Source: Lysobacterales bacterium (GTDB lineage: Bacteria > Pseudomonadota > Gammaproteobacteria > Xanthomonadales > SZUA-36). Taken from it: 64,000 nucleotides of DNA. The notes beneath the pieces were generated by a model that did no database searches, had not been told where the DNA came from, and saw only the letters and a program-made list of their open reading frames with translations. Of this stretch, positions 7,440 to 15,693 are shown in pieces; position 1 is the stretch's first letter, and every line of letters begins with the position of its first letter. The translations under genes and the position numbers were made by a program. The stretch lies in NCBI GenBank assembly GCA_021648045.1, contig JAKITM010000002.1, positions 1 to 64,000 on the forward strand, read 5' to 3'.

Positions 7440-8218
7440 CGAATAACAAATACTTTGAAATGAACCGTGCAGGCTGGGATCAGCGTGTAAAGCCTCATTT
7501 TGAATCCAAGTTTTACGATGTTGATGGGTTTCTCGCGGGTAATACATCCCTCCAGGAAATAGAGCTCGCTGAACTTTCAAATGTCCGCGATAAGAGACTG
7601 TTGCATCTGCAGTGTCACTTTGGATTAGATACCCTGTCATGGGCGCGCCAAGGTGCCATCTGCACCGGAGTTGATATTTCACCCGTGGCAATTCAAAAAG
7701 CTCGCGATTTAACCATAGCGACGAAACTGGATACTGATTTTGTATGTTCAGATATTTACAGCTTCGAGCGGAAAGTCGCTGAACCATTCGATATTGTTTT
7801 CACCTCCTATGGGGCCATTTGTTGGTTACCTGACCTTAAAAAATGGGCTGAGGTTGTGGCTTCAAACCTGCGTACTGGTGGCACATTTTATATGGCTGAA
7901 TTCCATCCAATCATTGAGTTGATTTCAGGGTTTTCATACTTCACTCAGGATCAGCCTGATATAGATGAAGAAGGTACTTACACTGAAAATGGCGGCGATA
8001 TAGTGGCAAAACTGGCCACCTGGCCTCATCCCTTATCCAATGTTGTTAATGCTTTGCTTGGGGCCGGCATACAAGTAGAGTGTTTGAATGAATTTCCGTA
8101 TAGTCCGTATAACTGTTTTGAGGGTATGGTTGAGCGAGAGCCGGGGCGCTTTTACTTAAGCCACAAAGACCACGATATTCCCATCGTTTATAGCATTAAA
8201 GGCAGAAAAATTGCATAA
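7436..8218 (+). CDS. Class I SAM-dependent methyltransferase
   Basis: A 260-residue protein starting MTNNKYFEMNRAGWDQR. LHLQCHFGLDTLSWARQGA (motif I) and GVDISPVAI (motif II) form the AdoMet-binding Rossmann core of a type 11-like small-molecule methyltransferase, and later PFDIVFTSYGAICWLPDL fits the post-II region. The start ATG overlaps the beta-lactamase stop, so the two are translationally coupled. The substrate is unknown. Relatives are common as single genes in Gammaproteobacteria and Firmicutes, with no fixed link to beta-lactamases. Confidence 0.85.
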   Translation: MTNNKYFEMNRAGWDQRVKPHFESKFYDVDGFLAGNTSLQEIELAELSNVRDKRLLHLQCHFGLDTLSWARQGAICTGVDISPVAIQKARDLTIATKLDTDFVCSDIYSFERKVAEPFDIVFTSYGAICWLPDLKKWAEVVASNLRTGGTFYMAEFHPIIELISGFSYFTQDQPDIDEEGTYTENGGDIVAKLATWPHPLSNVVNALLGAGIQVECLNEFPYSPYNCFEGMVEREPGRFYLSHKDHDIPIVYSIKGRKIA

Positions 8219-8283
8219 CAACTCATACAATTGACAGGCGATATAGTAATATTTCAGTGTTACAAAACATAAAGAGGTCTTAG

Positions 8284-8799
8284 GTGAACGATACGATCGC
8301 TATTTTTGCAAGCGCGAGAAGAGATGGTAATACGGGAAAGTTTATTGACTGGATCGCGAGTGAACTCGATATAAAAATCATCGATATTTCTGAAAAAAAC
8401 ATATCAGCCTTTGATTACCAACACAAAAACCTTAATGATGATTTTCTACCCTTAATAAACCAGCTCTTAGAATATAAAAATATACTATTTGTAACCCCCG
8501 TTTATTGGTATGCCGCCAGCGCTCAAATGAAGGTTTTTATTGATAGAACATCTGACCTATTAAGTCTGGAGGAATTAAAAGACACGGGTCGTGGTTTAAG
8601 AAATATATCTGCATATATTGTATGTACATCAACAAGCCCACAGGCGGACCCTTCATTTTTAACTGCCTTTAAAAACACCTTTGAATACCTTGGAATGAAC
8701 TATGCTGGGCATGTACATGCTAACTGCGAAAATGGCTACAAGCCTGAAGAATATAGGGATTCCGTTAATAATTTTGTAAGATTAGTTGAACAACGCTAA
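8284..8799 (+). CDS. NAD(P)H-dependent FMN reductase / flavodoxin-fold protein
   Basis: A 171-residue single-domain protein. The N-terminal IFASARRDGNTGKFIDWI (6-23) is the FMN phosphate loop, and FVTPVYWYAASAQMKVFIDR is the second flavin-binding segment of the NADPH-dependent FMN reductase family. It would reduce flavin, quinones or similar small acceptors in the cytoplasm. Start is GTG (8284) with AGAGG a few bases upstream. Strongly AT-rich, unlike the core genes, suggesting recent acquisition. Confidence 0.8.
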   Translation: MNDTIAIFASARRDGNTGKFIDWIASELDIKIIDISEKNISAFDYQHKNLNDDFLPLINQLLEYKNILFVTPVYWYAASAQMKVFIDRTSDLLSLEELKDTGRGLRNISAYIVCTSTSPQADPSFLTAFKNTFEYLGMNYAGHVHANCENGYKPEEYRDSVNNFVRLVEQR

Positions 8800-8874
8800 A
8801 ATCAGGTATTCGAAAATCGTTCTTTAGAATGAAATCCTTACAAAAACCGCAACTTTAATAGGTGCCTGCTGCAA

Positions 8875-9699
8875 ATGAAAAATTTAGTTCAATTACTCGC
8901 GATTATCTTGATGTTATCAGCTTGCTCTCTCTCAGAAAAGAAGCTTAATTCAGGGCCTGAAATTCTGTTTGTAGGAAATAGCTTAACCTACTACAACGAT
9001 GTTCCAGCAATGGTTGGAGAAATCTATTCAGCTGCCACTGGGCAGCGCAATATCAAAACCGATATGCTGGTTCAAGGTGGATATTCCATAGAACAACACC
9101 TTGAAAACGATAGTCTGAAACCCCTTCTACTCAATTCGACCTATGACTTTGTAGTGCTTCAAGATTTCGGTGGATGGCCCTTGTGTTCCTCCAATATAGA
9201 GGCTTGTTCCCCTACTGAGGAGCCATTATCAGAGGCCATCAGCTTAATCAGAGCGTCCGGGGCAAAGCCCATTTGGTTTTCAACCTATACCGCTCCCGCT
9301 ATACAGCAAGAGCTTTCTGTTGAAGCACATCAGGTTGCTTTAAATCTAGATGTTGATATCGCCGATACAGGCGCTGCGATGCTGCGTTTTTTGACGGCTA
9401 ATACAAACACCCCAATACTATTACCAAATTTTCACCCAAACACTATCGGCTCTTGGGTCATTGCAGCAACAATAGTGCGCTCGATGACTGGTAAAGACTT
9501 GCCAGAGTCACTTCAGCTAGATTCTGTTTGTCGCCAAACTTGGCAAAACGCGAGTTTAAGTGCGGATCAATTGGCCTCTTTGCAGCTATCCTCAGAAGAA
9601 GTCTGTGATCGCCTAGCACCAGCCACGCTGCGGGAGCTTATATTGGCTGTAAATCAGGCTTCCAATGAACCAATTACTCTGGATGCCAGCGCTAATTAA
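8875..9699 (+). CDS. SGNH/GDSL-like hydrolase lipoprotein
   Basis: A 274-residue lipoprotein: signal peptide with lipobox LSAC, lipidated Cys17. Block I of SGNH hydrolases is FVGNSLTYY (nucleophile S36), VVLQDFGG may be block III, and the catalytic histidine is probably H187 in NFHPNTIGSW. The usual Asp three residues before the histidine is a proline (P184), so the triad may be altered, as in some DUF4886-like members. Likely an esterase, lipase or deacetylase working at the membrane. It stands alone and ends just before a 20-bp palindrome. Confidence 0.7.
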   Translation: MKNLVQLLAIILMLSACSLSEKKLNSGPEILFVGNSLTYYNDVPAMVGEIYSAATGQRNIKTDMLVQGGYSIEQHLENDSLKPLLLNSTYDFVVLQDFGGWPLCSSNIEACSPTEEPLSEAISLIRASGAKPIWFSTYTAPAIQQELSVEAHQVALNLDVDIADTGAAMLRFLTANTNTPILLPNFHPNTIGSWVIAATIVRSMTGKDLPESLQLDSVCRQTWQNASLSADQLASLQLSSEEVCDRLAPATLRELILAVNQASNEPITLDASAN

Positions 9700-9706
9700 T
9701 ACTACT

Positions 9707-9726
9707 CACTTGACCTAGGTCAAGTG
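9707..9726. promoter_or_regulatory. Perfect 20-bp palindrome, FNR-like operator candidate
   Basis: CACTTGACCTAGGTCAAGTG is identical on both strands. Its core TTGACCTAGGTCAA resembles the FNR/Anr box TTGATNNNNATCAA with C/G at the inner positions, so a CRP/FNR-family or other dimeric regulator may bind it. It lies about 35 bases upstream of the -35 of the TonB receptor gene. There is no T-run, so a terminator role is less likely. Confidence 0.5.
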
Positions 9727-9727
9727 T

Positions 9728-9769
9728 TAATGAGAATCGTTTGCGTTTAGTAACAATGCTCTCTATACT
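9728..9769 (+). promoter_or_regulatory. Promoter with overlapping Fur-box-like sequence (TonB receptor)
   Basis: TTGCGT at 9741-9746 and TATACT at 9764-9769 are separated by 17 bases, an excellent sigma-70 promoter. AATGAGAATCGTTTGCG overlaps the -35; its left half matches the Fur box pattern (AATGAGAAT), the right half is weaker. Iron repression of the receptor gene is therefore likely. Confidence 0.6.
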
Positions 9770-9772
9770 TGC

Positions 9773-9789
9773 CTCAGAATAATTCTGAG
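9773..9789. repeat. Short palindrome in the TonB receptor leader
   Basis: CTCAGAAT-A-ATTCTGAG is a perfect 8-bp inverted repeat lying at about the transcription start of the receptor gene. It could be an operator or an mRNA 5' hairpin. Confidence 0.35.
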
Positions 9790-9806
9790 ATCAAAGAGAG
9801 CCCTTA

Positions 9807-12107
9807 ATGAAAGTCCTTACACTGCAAATTCTGGCAGGTCTGTTAGTTTATGCTTCGGGGCCAGTTCACGCTGAACAATTGCCCAGCGATGAAGCTAAAA
9901 CACCCAGCAAGACAGCATCACCCGATTCTCAGAGTGCTCTTCTCGACAAGATGCTGGTAGTCGGAAACTCGGCTGGCATTCTCAAGGCAACTGGTTCCGC
10001 TCAGTATATTTCGGCTGAAGAAATTCGTGAGCGCAACTACGATGATATCAATCAGGTAATGCGTAGCGTGCCTGGGGTGTATCTGCGGCAGGAAGATGGT
10101 TACGGTTTGTTTGCCAACATCAGCTTGCGCGGTGTGGACACTACTCGCAGTGCGAAAATTACCATGATGGAAGACGGGGTTTTGACTGCACCTGCACCCT
10201 ATTCTGCACCAGCCGCTTACTATACTCCGGCCGTTGGGCGGATGAGTGGGCTGGAAATTCTCAAAGGCTCAAGTCAGGTACGCTACGGACCCCAGACCAC
10301 GGGCGGGGTAATCAACTACCTTTCAACCAAAATCCCCCGGGGCCGTGAATTTTTTCTGCGTACATCCTATGGTAGTTTTGCGGATCTGCGGGTTCATCTA
10401 TATTACGGAGATACCGTAAGCACAAAGCAAGGCCAAATAGGTTATCTGCTGGAAGGAGTTTTTCGTGATACCGATGGTTTTAAAACAACCGACAGCACTC
10501 CGGACTTCAATAATGGCGACCAAACCGGCTTTAAGCGCAGCGAACCCCTAATAAAACTTTTCTGGGAAGCCGATACTGAAGTCTATCAGCGCCTGGAATT
10601 TAAGCATGGCCGCTCCACTCTGGATGGTGATGTGACCTATCTCGGCCTCAGCGAGACAGATTTTAAAAATGATCCATATCGTCGTTACGCCAGCACCCGC
10701 TTTGATAATATAGATAGTGAAGAAAACCGTAGTTATCTGCGCTATAGCATTTCGCCGCTGGATAAGCTGGATTTTATAACTACACTTTATCGCAGTACAT
10801 TTTCGCGCAACTGGTACAAACTAAAAGACATTCGCGATGTAGGCGGGATTGCCGGCAATAACTATTCATTATCTTCTGCGTTGGCGCTGAATGGTGAAGG
10901 CTTAGACTGTCTGCGTGGCGAGCAAGCCTGCACCCTGCGGGTGCGTGCCAATAACCGTGATTATAAAAATACTGGAATTGATCTAAACGGGTTTTATCGC
11001 TTCGAAAGTATGAATGCCAGCCACGAAATCGCCGCCGGCATTCGCTTCAATAAAGATCAGGTGATCCGCTTTCAATGGGACGATAAGTACCGCCAAACGG
11101 ATATTGGCACAATTTCAGAAATGATATCGGGTGTACCCGGTGCTGCTGGTGATAGATTACAAGAAACTGATGCGCTAGCTGTCTATCTGCAAGACACCAT
11201 TGAATTTGGCAGTTGGAGCCTGGTACCCGGCATTCGGATAGAACGATTGAATCAGGTTTATATTGAAAATTATGCCAGCGAACAACCCGACCCGGTGCGT
11301 AGAAACCAACTGAACCTATGGGCAGGTAGTTTCGGGGTTAATTATTCTATTAACGACCAGTGGGTCGCTTTCGGCAGCCTTAATCGCGGTTTCTCGCCAC
11401 CAAACCCCAAAAGTGCTTTCGAGGGAACTAAGGAAGAAACCAGCCAAGCCTATGAGACCGGCTTCCGATATCAAGATAATGAACGCTACTTTGCTATGGA
11501 ATCGACACTATTCTTCACCGACTTTAATAACCTGATTGTAGTGGATAATATTGGCGGTGCCGGTTCCGGTGAAAGCGGCAATTTCGGCAAGGTACGAAGT
11601 TACGGTGTCGAATTTTCCGCCAACTACGATGCCGGTATGGCTCGCAGTTGGGTTGTTAGCAACCCCTGGGTGCTAACCGCTACCTATACCAATGCCAGAC
11701 AACAAAACGCTGCCGCATCCGAAGACCCCGAATCCATTTTTAGTTTTGGTTCAATTGGCAACAAAGTGCCCTATATTCCAGACCTGCTATTGAACCTGCA
11801 AACTGGCATCCACGGCCAAAACTGGGGTGGAACACTGAGTGGCAGCTATGTTAGCGAGTCATTTACCAGCGCCAGCAACACCCGCGAGCAAGTTAATGGA
11901 AATGGTGATCCGGATTCGCGCTTTGGTGTAACTGACAGCTATTTCCTGCTTGATGCCTCGGTTTATTATCGCCTCAACTACACGGTGCAGGTGTTTGCTG
12001 GTGTTCAAAACCTGACCGATACCAGCGCCGTGGTCTCCCGCCAGCCCGAAGGCCCCCGCCCGGGTATATCTCGTTATGTTTATCTGGGTTTTGAACTCAG
12101 CATGTGA
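9807..12107 (+). CDS. TonB-dependent outer membrane receptor (siderophore/ferric citrate type)
   Basis: A 766-residue outer membrane receptor with a signal peptide ending near PVHA-EQ, a plug domain (about 55-170, with VMRSVPGVYLRQEDGYGLFA and the LRGVDTTRSAKITMMEDG segment) and a 22-stranded barrel finishing in the aromatic end RYVYLGFELSM. The plug sequence resembles FecA-type receptors for ferric dicitrate or siderophores, but ligand identity is not certain. It imports its ligand into the periplasm with energy from TonB. The Fur-like promoter supports iron limitation control. No sigma/anti-sigma pair or ABC importer is adjacent. Confidence 0.9.
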   Translation: MKVLTLQILAGLLVYASGPVHAEQLPSDEAKTPSKTASPDSQSALLDKMLVVGNSAGILKATGSAQYISAEEIRERNYDDINQVMRSVPGVYLRQEDGYGLFANISLRGVDTTRSAKITMMEDGVLTAPAPYSAPAAYYTPAVGRMSGLEILKGSSQVRYGPQTTGGVINYLSTKIPRGREFFLRTSYGSFADLRVHLYYGDTVSTKQGQIGYLLEGVFRDTDGFKTTDSTPDFNNGDQTGFKRSEPLIKLFWEADTEVYQRLEFKHGRSTLDGDVTYLGLSETDFKNDPYRRYASTRFDNIDSEENRSYLRYSISPLDKLDFITTLYRSTFSRNWYKLKDIRDVGGIAGNNYSLSSALALNGEGLDCLRGEQACTLRVRANNRDYKNTGIDLNGFYRFESMNASHEIAAGIRFNKDQVIRFQWDDKYRQTDIGTISEMISGVPGAAGDRLQETDALAVYLQDTIEFGSWSLVPGIRIERLNQVYIENYASEQPDPVRRNQLNLWAGSFGVNYSINDQWVAFGSLNRGFSPPNPKSAFEGTKEETSQAYETGFRYQDNERYFAMESTLFFTDFNNLIVVDNIGGAGSGESGNFGKVRSYGVEFSANYDAGMARSWVVSNPWVLTATYTNARQQNAAASEDPESIFSFGSIGNKVPYIPDLLLNLQTGIHGQNWGGTLSGSYVSESFTSASNTREQVNGNGDPDSRFGVTDSYFLLDASVYYRLNYTVQVFAGVQNLTDTSAVVSRQPEGPRPGISRYVYLGFELSM

Positions 12108-12210
12108 ACAACAACCCCGCGACATAGGTATAAAAAAGGTATCTAGGTCTCTCGCCTGTGTTGATGCTAAGCTATTAGCACGGATGGTAAAACACATAAA
12201 GGAGAAAGCC

Positions 12211-12531
12211 ATGAATTCCAGTCAACTATTGGTTCTAGGCGGTTTGTTAATCCTACTCTCGATAATCTCTCTTGAGAGTCGCGCTGATGAGCGCAAAGAG
12301 CAGCAGGAAAAACTTGATAACAATTGCCAGCAGGCAAGAGAAGTTAAAATAGCGCCTCTGCGAGAAGCCGTTATTAAAGATTGTATTAGCGAAGGCAAAG
12401 AGGAAAAATATTGTCAGGGTTTTTACAAGGACTATGGTGAAAGAACCGGCCACCGAGCGGCCTTGTTCATGGATTTACCTGAGTGTGAAAAAGCTTTCGA
12501 GCACAGTCGTTCCGACAGAAATAGCAGCTAA
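12211..12531 (+). CDS. Small exported protein, unknown function
   Basis: 106 residues from the ATG at 12211, chosen because AAAGGAG lies seven bases upstream. An N-terminal hydrophobic segment (QLLVLGGLLILLSIISL) followed by SRADE looks like a signal peptide. The mature part is highly charged and has four cysteines (NNCQQA, KDCISE, KYCQGF, PECEKA), which could make two disulfides in the periplasm. I do not recognise the family. It stands between the TonB receptor and the ferritin-like gene; no direct link is evident. Confidence 0.6.
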   Translation: MNSSQLLVLGGLLILLSIISLESRADERKEQQEKLDNNCQQAREVKIAPLREAVIKDCISEGKEEKYCQGFYKDYGERTGHRAALFMDLPECEKAFEHSRSDRNSS

Positions 12532-12611
12532 GTCTGTTTTTTGCCTGGTACTTATTTAAAAACAAACAGTCAAACACGATAATATCAAAATATAACTATG
12601 AGGATATAAAT

Positions 12612-12899
12612 ATGGCTAACGAAGGCTATCACGAACCCATCTCAACCCTTTCTCCTGAAACTATGGACATGCATCGGGCTATTACTTCCTTAATGGAGGA
12701 GCTTGAGGCTGTTGATTGGTATAACCAGCGGGTTGATGCTTGTACAAACGAGGAATTAAAGGCAATTCTTATACATAACCGCGACGAGGAAAAAGAACAT
12801 GCCGCAATGGTTCTGGAATGGATCCGCCGTCAAGACCCGAGATTCGATAAGGAACTGAATGACTATTTATTTACTGATAAACCCATTGCACATAAATAA
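12612..12899 (+). CDS. Encapsulated-ferritin-like (EncFtn) protein without cargo peptide
   Basis: A 95-residue two-helix protein. HRAITSLMEELEAVDWYNQR (21-40) and HNRDEEKEHAAMVLEWIRR (55-73) match the EncFtn family, whose half-size ferritin domains form a decameric ring and oxidise Fe(II) at dimer-interface di-iron sites. The iron ligands known from the Rhodospirillum protein correspond to E30, E60 and H63, all present. The protein ends at DKPIAHK, so the C-terminal extension that targets EncFtn into an encapsulin shell is missing, and no encapsulin gene is nearby. It may work free in the cytoplasm in iron or oxidative stress. Ribosome site GAGG precedes the start. Confidence 0.85.
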   Translation: MANEGYHEPISTLSPETMDMHRAITSLMEELEAVDWYNQRVDACTNEELKAILIHNRDEEKEHAAMVLEWIRRQDPRFDKELNDYLFTDKPIAHK

Positions 12900-12905
12900 T
12901 TTATT

Positions 12906-13538
12906 GTGATTCCGCCAGATCAACTGGCTGCCTTTGTATTTGTTTCAATTGCCTTGGCATTGGCTCCCGGGCCGGATAATATATTTGTATTAACCCAATC
13001 TGCACTCTACGGACCCAGGGCCGGAATATTAGTAACACTAGGGCTTTGCACGGGTCTGGTTTTCCATACTGTACTGGTAGCCGCTGGGGTGGCGGCTATT
13101 TTATTGACATCAGCTTTTGCTTTCGGTCTGTTGAAACTGGTCGGTGTCATATACCTGCTTTATCTTGCCTGGCTGGCCTTTCACGCCTCCTCAACCAATC
13201 TAAAAGCGGATAAGGCCCGCCCATTATCCCACTTTCAGCTCTACCGCCGTGGGATAATAATGAATATCACTAACCCCAAAGTTTCGATTTTTTTCCTGGC
13301 TTTCTTGCCGCAATTTACCGCTACTGCCAACGGACCCATCGCCCATCAGATTTTCCTCTTAGGTGGCGTTTTTATGCTGACAACCTTACTGGTTTTCGGC
13401 GGTGTTGCAGTTGCTGCCGGTGGGCTGGGAAGCTGGCTGCAACGCAGCCAGAAAGCTCAAGTTTATTTGCACCGCATTGCTGGGTTTGTATTTATTGGTC
13501 TGGCGGCCAAGCTCATCAGTGTCAATCTGAGCCGATAA
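12906..13538 (+). CDS. LysE/RhtB family amino acid exporter
   Basis: A 210-residue inner-membrane protein with about six hydrophobic segments. The N-terminal LALAPGPDNIFVLTQSALYG (18-37) is the LysE family signature, and GIIMNITNPKVSIFFLAFLP (about 117-136) is the second conserved segment. It would export an amino acid or homoserine lactone-like compound using proton motive force. It starts with GTG six bases after the EncFtn stop with no clear Shine-Dalgarno, so translation may be coupled to that gene. A functional link between the two is not obvious. Confidence 0.85.
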   Translation: MIPPDQLAAFVFVSIALALAPGPDNIFVLTQSALYGPRAGILVTLGLCTGLVFHTVLVAAGVAAILLTSAFAFGLLKLVGVIYLLYLAWLAFHASSTNLKADKARPLSHFQLYRRGIIMNITNPKVSIFFLAFLPQFTATANGPIAHQIFLLGGVFMLTTLLVFGGVAVAAGGLGSWLQRSQKAQVYLHRIAGFVFIGLAAKLISVNLSR

Positions 13539-13573
13539 AAGACTTTCATCATTTATCCTAGCGGTTTTTGCTA

Positions 13574-15412
13574 TTAATCTTTAAGATTTTTTTTCCGCGC
13601 TTTTAGTTTATCCCGCTTGGTTGGCTTTTTGTTTCTTGCCCGTGGTTTATGCCGTTTTTTCGGCTTATGCGCGAATTTTCCAGCCGGGCGACCACTGGGT
13701 TTTTCCTCTGGTTCTTTTCCTGGCCCGCCACTGTCTACACTAAGGTTGAGCTGCTGTCCGGCAACCCAAGTCTTTTTTAGTACCGCGACAATGTCTTTTG
13801 GCAGGTTTTTTGGTAGATCAACCAAAGTAAAGTCTTCACGAATGTTGATGCGGCCGATATTGTCGCTATCCAGACCGCCTTCATTGGCGATGGCACCGAC
13901 AATATTGCCAGGCTTAACTTTATCTTTGTAACCGACTTCCAGGCGGTAGCGTTGCATATCCTCGCCCAAACCGGCATCATTGCGCCGGGGTTTTTTGCCT
14001 CTTTTGCCGGAAGACCCTTCACCGCGGTTGTCGCGACCATCCCTATCCCACTTAACCGCGCGTTTGCTGTGCTGTGGTTGGTCTTTTAATAGGAAAGGCA
14101 CACTACCTTGTAACATTTTTGCGATCGCTGCTGCGACTTCTACCGCCGGAACATTGTGCTCGTGTTCGTATTGTTCGATCAACTGGCTAAACAGACCAAG
14201 ATCACCTGCAGCCAGTGTGTCAGTAATGCGTTGTTTGAAGCGGGCAATTCGAGTGTCATTAATTAACTCGGTAGTAGGCAACTCCATTCTTTCAATTTCT
14301 TTACGCGTCGCTCTTTCTATTGCATAAAGCATGCGTTTTTCGCGTGGGGCTACAAACAATATTGCATCACCCTTGCGTCCGGCACGACCGGTTCGGCCAA
14401 TACGATGTACATAGGCTTCGGTATCGTAAGGAATATCATAATTTATGACATGGCTTATGCGTTCTACATCCAGACCACGCGCCGCAACATCGGTTGCTAC
14501 CAGGATATCCAGCGAGCCTTTTTTCAGACGATTAACGGTGCGTTCCCGTTGGTTTTGCGCGATATCGCCATTCAGAGGGGCGGCGGCAAAACCGCGTGCA
14601 GCTAGTTTTTCTGCCAACTCCACAGTCGATGTTCTGGTGCGCACAAAAACAATCATTGCCTCAAAGGGTTCAGCTTCCAGGATACGGGTTAGGGCATCTA
14701 GTTTATGCACTCCGCTGACCGGCCAAAAGCGCTGACGAATGGTTTCAGCTGTCTGGGTTTTAACTTTAATAGTGACTTCAGCAGGATTGTTCAGATACTT
14801 GCGTGCAATCCGCCTTATTTGCTCGGGCATGGTGGCTGAGAACAACGCAATTTGTCTTTTATCTGGCGTTTTCTCAAGGATCCACTCGACATCATCAATA
14901 AAACCCATGCGTAACATTTCATCGGCTTCATCGAGCACTAGGGTTGTCAATTTACCCAGTTTTAAAGTGCCTTTGCGCATATGGTCCATCACTCGGCCGG
15001 GTGTGCCTACCACTACATGTACGCCGCGTTTGAGCGCGCGAATCTGACCGCTGTAATCCTGGCCGCCATAAACCGGCAACACATGAAACCCTTTCAAATA
15101 AGTCGCGTATTTCTGAAAAGCCTCTGCCACCTGGATAGCCAACTCGCGGGTTGGGGTTAATACCAACACCTGTGGTTCTTTTTGTTGCATCCCAATCAGC
15201 GACAAAATCGGTAAAGCAAAAGCCGCCGTTTTACCTGTGCCGGTTTGTGCCTGACCTACAAGGTCTCTTCCATCCAACATCAGCGGTATGGTTCTTGTCT
15301 GAATCGGTGAAGGGCTTTCGTAACCAACATCATCGAGTATTTTGAGCATGGGTTTGCTCAGGTTAAGGTCGTTAAATGTGGCTGGTTTTTCGCTAGTCAT
15401 TACAATGGCCAA
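13574..15412 (-). CDS. deaD: DEAD-box ATP-dependent RNA helicase DeaD/CsdA
   Basis: A 612-residue cytoplasmic RNA helicase. In order: Q motif (YESPSPIQ), Walker A AQTGTGKT, TPTRELAIQ, VLDEADEM (DEAD), SATMP, VATDVAARGLD and HRIGRTGRAGR. A DbpA-type RNA-binding domain follows (RYRLEVGYKDKVKPGNIVGA), and the tail is rich in lysine and arginine. CsdA-type enzymes unwind structured RNA in ribosome assembly and mRNA decay, especially in the cold. The more likely start is the ATG four codons in (MTSEKPATF). The 281 bases upstream could hold a long 5' leader as in other cold-shock helicases, but I see no defined element. Confidence 0.95.
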   Translation of the reverse strand: MAIVMTSEKPATFNDLNLSKPMLKILDDVGYESPSPIQTRTIPLMLDGRDLVGQAQTGTGKTAAFALPILSLIGMQQKEPQVLVLTPTRELAIQVAEAFQKYATYLKGFHVLPVYGGQDYSGQIRALKRGVHVVVGTPGRVMDHMRKGTLKLGKLTTLVLDEADEMLRMGFIDDVEWILEKTPDKRQIALFSATMPEQIRRIARKYLNNPAEVTIKVKTQTAETIRQRFWPVSGVHKLDALTRILEAEPFEAMIVFVRTRTSTVELAEKLAARGFAAAPLNGDIAQNQRERTVNRLKKGSLDILVATDVAARGLDVERISHVINYDIPYDTEAYVHRIGRTGRAGRKGDAILFVAPREKRMLYAIERATRKEIERMELPTTELINDTRIARFKQRITDTLAAGDLGLFSQLIEQYEHEHNVPAVEVAAAIAKMLQGSVPFLLKDQPQHSKRAVKWDRDGRDNRGEGSSGKRGKKPRRNDAGLGEDMQRYRLEVGYKDKVKPGNIVGAIANEGGLDSDNIGRINIREDFTLVDLPKNLPKDIVAVLKKTWVAGQQLNLSVDSGGPGKEPEEKPSGRPAGKFAHKPKKRHKPRARNKKPTKRDKLKARKKNLKD

Positions 15413-15693
15413 AATTAGATGTTCGTGTTGAAATAAAAATACAGACTGGACTCAGGCTTTGTGATCCACAAACCTTACCGAATTCAGCTAGCTGAGACTG
15501 TGCTATTGTAACGGTTTGCAGTCAACAGGATACACAATTATGAGTGCCCGTTGCGGATACACTTCTATGCAAGGTTTCAATGGAGGTAAACTCAACCGGA
15601 ATTTCACTGAAACAGGAAGATTAAATTCTAATCATTCCCCCTCAATAACTGTAAATATAGTATTGCTCTAAACCCTTAATATGCCAATTAACT
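15413..15693. other. Intergenic between deaD and the hydroxyacid dehydrogenase
   Basis: Divergent promoter region. A 43-codon plus-strand frame from 15540 has no convincing ribosome site or domain. I see no hairpin terminator or RNA gene. It must hold the promoters of both flanking genes. Confidence 0.4.

Noticed and set aside
8219..8283. Possible plus-strand attC after the methyltransferase
   Set aside because: It begins TAACAACTC but I could not find a matching second arm with a GTT core.
14405..15047. Plus-strand frames inside deaD
   Set aside because: They are antisense shadows of a highly conserved helicase gene.
15540..15671. 43-codon frame upstream of the hydroxyacid dehydrogenase
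   Set aside because: No ribosome site, no recognisable pattern, and it lies in a promoter-containing gap.
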